A stretch of 18,403 nt of DNA. It comes from Candidatus Cloacimonadota bacterium (GTDB lineage: Bacteria > Cloacimonadota > Cloacimonadia > Cloacimonadales > Cloacimonadaceae). The first letter of the stretch is position 1. Each line of letters begins with the position of its first letter. A model generated the notes under the pieces. It worked only from the letters and a program-made list of their open reading frames with translations. It had not been told where the DNA came from and did not search any database. The position numbers were made by a program, and so were the translations under genes. This document shows positions 15,267 to 18,403 of this stretch, piece after piece. The stretch lies in NCBI GenBank assembly GCA_017995495.1, contig JAGOIS010000013.1, positions 1 through 18,403 on the forward strand, read 5' to 3'.

Positions 15267-15829
15267 TGGAATTCCTGGATCTGGTCGCCAGCCGTCACAG
15301 CGTGCGGGATTTCCTGCCCGATCCCATTCCGGAGGATGTTTTGCGGGAGATCCTGGAAGCCGGCCGCCTCGCTCCGTCAGCCCAAAACCGCCAGCCCTGG
15401 CGCTACGTGGTTCTGTCTGATAACGGGCAGGTGAAAAAACTGGCCCTCAACTGCGGCCTGATAGGCCTTTCCAACATCTTCATCCGCAGCGCCCCCTGCC
15501 TGATCGTGGCCTGCGCCGACGCCGGCAAAAACGTGCGGATCAACCACAAGGACTACTATCTGGTGGATACAGCCATCTCTTTGCAACAGATGGTTTTGGC
15601 CGCCTGGAACCGCGGCATCGGCAGTTGCTGGTTGGCCGCCTTCAGCGAAAAAGCTGTAAAAAAATACCTGAGGCTGCCAGCCAAATGGCAGGTGGTGGCC
15701 CTGCTGCCCCTGGGTTATCCGGCGGAGAAAAAAACCATGTACACCAAAGCTTTAAGCACGTTCCCACGCAGCCAGGATCGTCTGCCCTTGGAAAAAATAG
15801 TCACCTATTTTGACAAGGATGATATGTGA
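15266..15829 (+). CDS. Nitroreductase-family FMN oxidoreductase
   Basis: This 187-residue NADH/NADPH-dependent flavoprotein begins MEFLDLVASRHSVRDFLPDPIP, with the family signature (R-x-S-V-R-x-F) for FMN phosphate binding. Then come EAGRLAPSAQNRQPWRYVVL and the C-terminal GIGSCWLAAF...PLGYPAEKK blocks. These enzymes usually form homodimers in the cytosol and reduce nitro compounds, quinones or other conjugated acceptors; the physiological substrate is not predictable. It is coupled to mocA by a one-base overlap. GGAGG (15257-15261) favours the second of two adjacent ATGs (15266) over the first (15263). In a cluster whose hydroxylase lacks an FAD subunit, it could supply or drain electrons, but that is speculation. 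A four-base overlap links it to the DUF3795 fragment. Confidence 0.88.
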   Translation: MEFLDLVASRHSVRDFLPDPIPEDVLREILEAGRLAPSAQNRQPWRYVVLSDNGQVKKLALNCGLIGLSNIFIRSAPCLIVACADAGKNVRINHKDYYLVDTAISLQQMVLAAWNRGIGSCWLAAFSEKAVKKYLRLPAKWQVVALLPLGYPAEKKTMYTKALSTFPRSQDRLPLEKIVTYFDKDDM

Positions 15830-15993
15830 GCTCAAAATTCTCTCCCTGCGGCATCGATTGCAACGAATGCTGGGTGTTCATCGCCACGCGGGACTACGAC
15901 AGCGCCCTGAAACAGCGGCTGGCCGATGATTTTTTCACAGATCACGGCATCAAGGCAGACCCGACTGACATCAACCGCCAGTCGCTCCCATGA
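15826..15993 (+). pseudogene. Truncated DUF3795-family protein, 55 aa
   Basis: The GTG start (AAGGA six bases upstream; GTGA overlap with the nitroreductase stop) opens a reading frame beginning MSSKFSPCGIDCNECWVFIATRDYD. The CGIDC-x-x-C-x-x-(Y/F)-x-A-T pattern is the N-terminus of DUF3795, a small cysteine-rich, probably metal-binding family normally of about 100-130 residues. Similarity to the family fades at about residue 50 (DPTDIN), where the usual following C-x-x-C region should start. The frame stops at 15991-15993, where the large inverted repeat begins. No continuation is seen beyond the repeat. This looks like a gene cut off at its 3' side by insertion or rearrangement; a functional short form cannot be excluded. 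Confidence 0.6.
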
Positions 15994-16063
15994 TCAATAC
16001 GGAATAAATACGGAATCAATACGGATTTCATCCGTATTGATTCCGTATTTATTCCGTATTGAT
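15993..16063. repeat. Perfect 34-bp inverted repeat made of 11-nt units
   Basis: Bases 15993-16026 are exactly complementary to 16030-16063, with the three-base loop TTC. Each arm is itself three tandem copies of an 11-nt unit: CAATACGGAAT (15995-16005), AAATACGGAAT (16006-16016) and CAATACGGATT (16017-16027, the last base lying in the loop). No T-run follows on either side, and pairing stops sharply beyond the arms. It separates the plus-strand operon from the convergent minus-strand genes and abuts the truncated DUF3795 gene. Possible roles are a transcription barrier, a small mobile palindromic element or a protein-binding array. Confidence 0.9.
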
Positions 16064-16092
16064 AGTGACGTGATCGCGGGGGCGGAGGAGTA

Positions 16093-16443
16093 TCAAGTGG
16101 ATTTTTTGGTCAGATAATGCGAGGCGGCGAACAAGATCGCGCAAAGCAAAGGGATGCCGGAGATCGCGATGAAGGCACGCCAGTCCTTTTCATACATCCT
16201 GAAATAAAGGGTTATGGCCACTCCCAGCGCCAGAAAGAGCAGCGCGGTTATGAGGGGCCGTTTCCAGGTGAGCCACAAAGCCAGGAACAAGATGATCACG
16301 GGGATGTTGTGGATCAGAAGACCCAGCAGTTTACGCCAGATACTTTCGCCACCTCCGAAAACATCGAGGGAAAACAGGAACATAAAGATTCCCAGCAGAA
16401 TAGCCAGGATCCTGGGTATCCAGATCAGCCAATGTTGTTTCAT
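16093..16443 (-). CDS. Small four-helix membrane protein, hypothetical
   Basis: This 116-residue protein has four hydrophobic segments at about residues 5-29, 41-63, 65-84 and 89-110, short basic loops (TWKRP, YEKDWR) and a lysine-containing C-terminus. It should be an integral inner-membrane protein without a cleaved signal. The pattern RILAILLGIFMFLFSLDVFGGG followed by a helix starting LLGLLIHNIPV resembles a widespread family of uncharacterised small membrane proteins often found in environmental bacteria. I can assign no function. The start has GGGAGGAAGA immediately upstream. It lies alone on the minus strand between the palindrome and the pyruvate:ferredoxin oxidoreductase gene, which ends 258 bases upstream of it. 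Confidence 0.75.
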   Translation of the reverse strand: MKQHWLIWIPRILAILLGIFMFLFSLDVFGGGESIWRKLLGLLIHNIPVIILFLALWLTWKRPLITALLFLALGVAITLYFRMYEKDWRAFIAISGIPLLCAILFAASHYLTKKST

Positions 16444-16647
16444 TCTTCCTCCCTGTAGTTAGGGTTGAAGATACAATAATCTAATTCGGGTATTTTGCCA
16501 CACAGATCTGCCTGCCGTGAAAATCAATCCGGATGAAGCCGGCTGGCGGGCCAGGCTGAAGGGTGGGCCCATTCAGATCGGACAGATACGGCAGATCCGC
16601 CAGGCTGTTGTACAACGGCTCCGGCAGCTCTTTTACCAAACACAAAC

Positions 16648-16675
16648 AACCGGCGGATCCTGAGGTCCGCCGGTT
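16648..16675 (-). terminator. Intrinsic terminator of the pyruvate:ferredoxin oxidoreductase gene
   Basis: AACCGGCGGA (16648-16657) pairs perfectly with TCCGCCGGTT (16666-16675) around an eight-base loop. Reading on the minus strand the stem is followed by GTTTGTGTTTGG, a T-rich tail. It begins 26 bases after the stop codon, so it is well placed. Confidence 0.8.
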
Positions 16676-16701
16676 GATCGTTATCTGATGAGGGTTGGAG
16701 A

Positions 16702-18403
16702 TCAACCCTCGGTGAGCTTTTTATACTGGAAGTATCTGTCCTTGAAGAATTCCTGGGCCTCGCCCTGGAACTTCTCGGAGCGGTCCGGGAAGATCCGCTG
16801 CAGGGCGGAATAGCGGGTTTCGCCTTGGAGGAATTCCTGCACGGGCAGGCTGGGTTCCTTGCTGTCCAGGGTGAGGGGGTGTTTGCCCTGCGCCGCGTTG
16901 AGCGGATTGTAGCGGTAGAGCAGCCAGTAGCCTGTATCCACGGCTGTTTTCTGGCGTTTCTGGGCCAGGGACATATCGATGCCGTGGTTGATGCAGGGCG
17001 CGTAGGCGATCACGATCGAGGGTCCGGGATAGGCTTCGGCCTCGAGGATGGCGTTCATGGCCTGGGCTTTGTTCGCGCCCATGGCGATGGCGGCCACATA
17101 GACGTAGCCGTAGCTCATCATCATCATGCCCAGGTCCTTCTTGTTGGTGTTTTTGCCGGCCTCGGCGAAGCGGGCGATGGAGCCCAGGGGCGTGGCTTTG
17201 GAGGCCTGTCCGCCGGTGTTGGAATAGACCTCGGTGTCCAGCACGAAGATGTTCACGTTCTGGTTTGAGGCCATCACGTGATCGAGTCCGCCGAAGCCGA
17301 TGTCGTAAGCCCATCCGTCACCGCCGATCGCCCACACGGAGCGCTCCACCAGGTAATCCTGCAATTCCTTCACCTTTTCCAGCAGGGGTTTGCAGCCTTC
17401 GCAGGCCTTCCCAATCGCGGCGGGCAGCAGGGTTCTGATCTTGTCCGCGTTGTCCTTGGCGGCGGCATCCACGTCCGCCCAGTGTTCCAGCGCGTAGCCG
17501 AAAGCTTCTTTCAGGGCGGGGTCGATGGCTTTTTCCCGCAGCTGTTCCAGATAAAAACGCAGCAGCTTGCGGTGGGAATTCACGGCCAGACGCATGCCGA
17601 AGCCATATTCGGCGTTGTCCTCAAAGAGGCTGTTCGCCCAGGCGGGTCCTTTACCATCCTTGTTTTTGGCGTAGGGGATGGTGGGGAAGGTGCCGCCCCA
17701 GATGGAGGAGCAGCCGGTGGCGTTGGCAATTATCATGCGGTCGCCGAACAGCTGGGTTAGCAGCTTGATGTAGGGCGTTTCGCCGCAGCCGGCGCAGGCG
17801 CCGGAGAATTCCAGCAGGGGCTGTTTGAATTGGGAGCCCTTTACGTTGTTTTCCTTGAAGGTGGCCAGCACGTCGGAGGGAAGGGCGTCGAAATATTCAT
17901 AGTTGGCCTGTTCGCCGGCGGCACGCTCATCCTCGATGGGGCGCATTTCCAGAGCGGTTTTGGGGCACTCGTTCACGCAAACGCGGCAGCTCTGGCAGTC
18001 GTCGATGTAAACCTGCACCTTGTATTGATAACCTTCGGCGCCGGTGGCCTTGAGGGTTTTGAAGCTGGCGGGTTTGTCCCCGAGGTCTTCATCCTTGATC
18101 AGTTTGGCGCGGATGGCGGCGTGGGGGCAAACGAAAGAGCACTGGTTGCACTGGATGCAGTTTTCCGGGATCCAATGCGGCACGGCCGGCGCCACCCGGC
18201 GTTTTTCCAGCCTGGCGGTCCCGCTGGGCGCGTAACCATCCAGGGGCATCTGGGAAACCTTTATCTGGTCGCCCTTTTCGCGCATGATCGGTTCGATCAC
18301 GCCAGTGGTGAACCCATCCGAGCCGTCCGGCACCAGTTTCTTTTGGGGAGTGCATTTATCCGGGCTGGCAGCCGGGATGGGGATTTCTGCCAGGGCTTCA
18401 TTA
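16702..18403 (-). CDS. nifJ: Pyruvate:ferredoxin oxidoreductase, C-terminal part
   Basis: About 566 residues of an enzyme usually near 1,170-1,200 are present; the reading frame runs off the right edge. The enzyme oxidises pyruvate with CoA to acetyl-CoA and CO2, reducing ferredoxin. Two [4Fe-4S] ferredoxin motifs are seen: CIQCNQCSFVCP near 18159-18124 and CQSCRVCVNECP near 17997-17962. The proximal-cluster cysteines follow (GACAGCGET near 17797, ATGCSS, and APCINHGID near the end). The thiamine-diphosphate site is GGDGWAYDIG (near 17325) and YSNTGGQ (near 17226). A further CEGC pair (around residue 334 of the fragment) is not one of the usual ligands. A GTG at 18333 could be mistaken for the start, but the frame continues upstream with family-typical sequence. 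A terminator follows the stop. Confidence 0.95.
   Translation of the reverse strand, partial: NEALAEIPIPAASPDKCTPQKKLVPDGSDGFTTGVIEPIMREKGDQIKVSQMPLDGYAPSGTARLEKRRVAPAVPHWIPENCIQCNQCSFVCPHAAIRAKLIKDEDLGDKPASFKTLKATGAEGYQYKVQVYIDDCQSCRVCVNECPKTALEMRPIEDERAAGEQANYEYFDALPSDVLATFKENNVKGSQFKQPLLEFSGACAGCGETPYIKLLTQLFGDRMIIANATGCSSIWGGTFPTIPYAKNKDGKGPAWANSLFEDNAEYGFGMRLAVNSHRKLLRFYLEQLREKAIDPALKEAFGYALEHWADVDAAAKDNADKIRTLLPAAIGKACEGCKPLLEKVKELQDYLVERSVWAIGGDGWAYDIGFGGLDHVMASNQNVNIFVLDTEVYSNTGGQASKATPLGSIARFAEAGKNTNKKDLGMMMMSYGYVYVAAIAMGANKAQAMNAILEAEAYPGPSIVIAYAPCINHGIDMSLAQKRQKTAVDTGYWLLYRYNPLNAAQGKHPLTLDSKEPSLPVQEFLQGETRYSALQRIFPDRSEKFQGEAQEFFKDRYFQYKKLTEG

Noticed and set aside
16481..16705. 74-codon minus-strand frame after the pyruvate:ferredoxin oxidoreductase
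   Set aside because: It starts inside the end of that gene and runs through its terminator hairpin. The part at 16481-16640 reads somewhat protein-like and could be a gene remnant, but no family is recognisable.
1..18403. CRISPR arrays, tRNA or rRNA genes, transposases, integrases
   Set aside because: Looked for on both strands; no regularly spaced direct repeats, cloverleaf sequence or recombinase motif was found.

Overview
The window looks like a chromosome segment of an anaerobic, fermentative bacterium. The clues are pyruvate:ferredoxin oxidoreductase, an FMN nitroreductase, a molybdenum hydroxylase and a purine/ureide catabolic gene set. By eye the coding blocks are GC-rich (roughly 55-60 %) with one AT-rich stretch at about 2990-4190. 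The phylum cannot be fixed from this sequence. Gene content and the scattered intergenic repeats would fit an uncultured anaerobe (for example Cloacimonadota), but that is a weak guess.

Layout: (1) 1-1318, minus strand: ribosomal protein L32 (rpmF), plsX and the first 46 codons of fabH, tightly overlapping in the conserved lipid-synthesis order. (2) 1524-2897, minus: an MFS transporter. (3) 2898-4591: a mostly non-coding, partly AT-rich region. It holds one small hypothetical gene with a TTG start, a possibly broken second small gene, a terminator-like hairpin, a GC-rich non-coding block and a likely promoter. (4) 4592-15993, plus strand: an eleven-gene run with almost no gaps: ssnA, ygeY, a threonine-synthase-like PLP enzyme, a hydantoinase/dihydroorotase-like hydrolase, xdhA-type molybdenum subunit, xdhC-type 2x[2Fe-2S] subunit, ygeW, a 483-aa PLP fold-type-II enzyme, mocA (ygfJ), a nitroreductase and a truncated DUF3795 gene. 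(5) 15993-16063: a perfect 34-bp inverted repeat built of 11-nt units, abutting the truncation. (6) 16093-18403, minus: a four-helix membrane protein and the C-terminal half of pyruvate:ferredoxin oxidoreductase with a clear terminator.

The centre of interest is region 4. SsnA, YgeY, YgeW, a hydantoinase, XdhA/XdhC and MocA are hallmarks of the E. coli xdh-yge-ygf-ssnA region and of the related anaerobic purine (urate/xanthine) degradation clusters of gut bacteria. This version is rearranged and reduced. There is no canonical YgeX (diaminopropionate ammonia-lyase), YgfK, FAD subunit, carbamate kinase or permease in the window. Two other PLP-dependent enzymes occupy the place where YgeX would be expected. 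A reasonable model, and only an inference, is this: the Mo/Fe-S hydroxylase (cofactor matured by MocA) acts on a purine or other N-heterocycle, SsnA and the hydantoinase open rings, YgeY and YgeW break down ureido/carbamoyl intermediates, and the PLP enzymes deaminate the resulting amino acid towards pyruvate or another 2-oxo acid.
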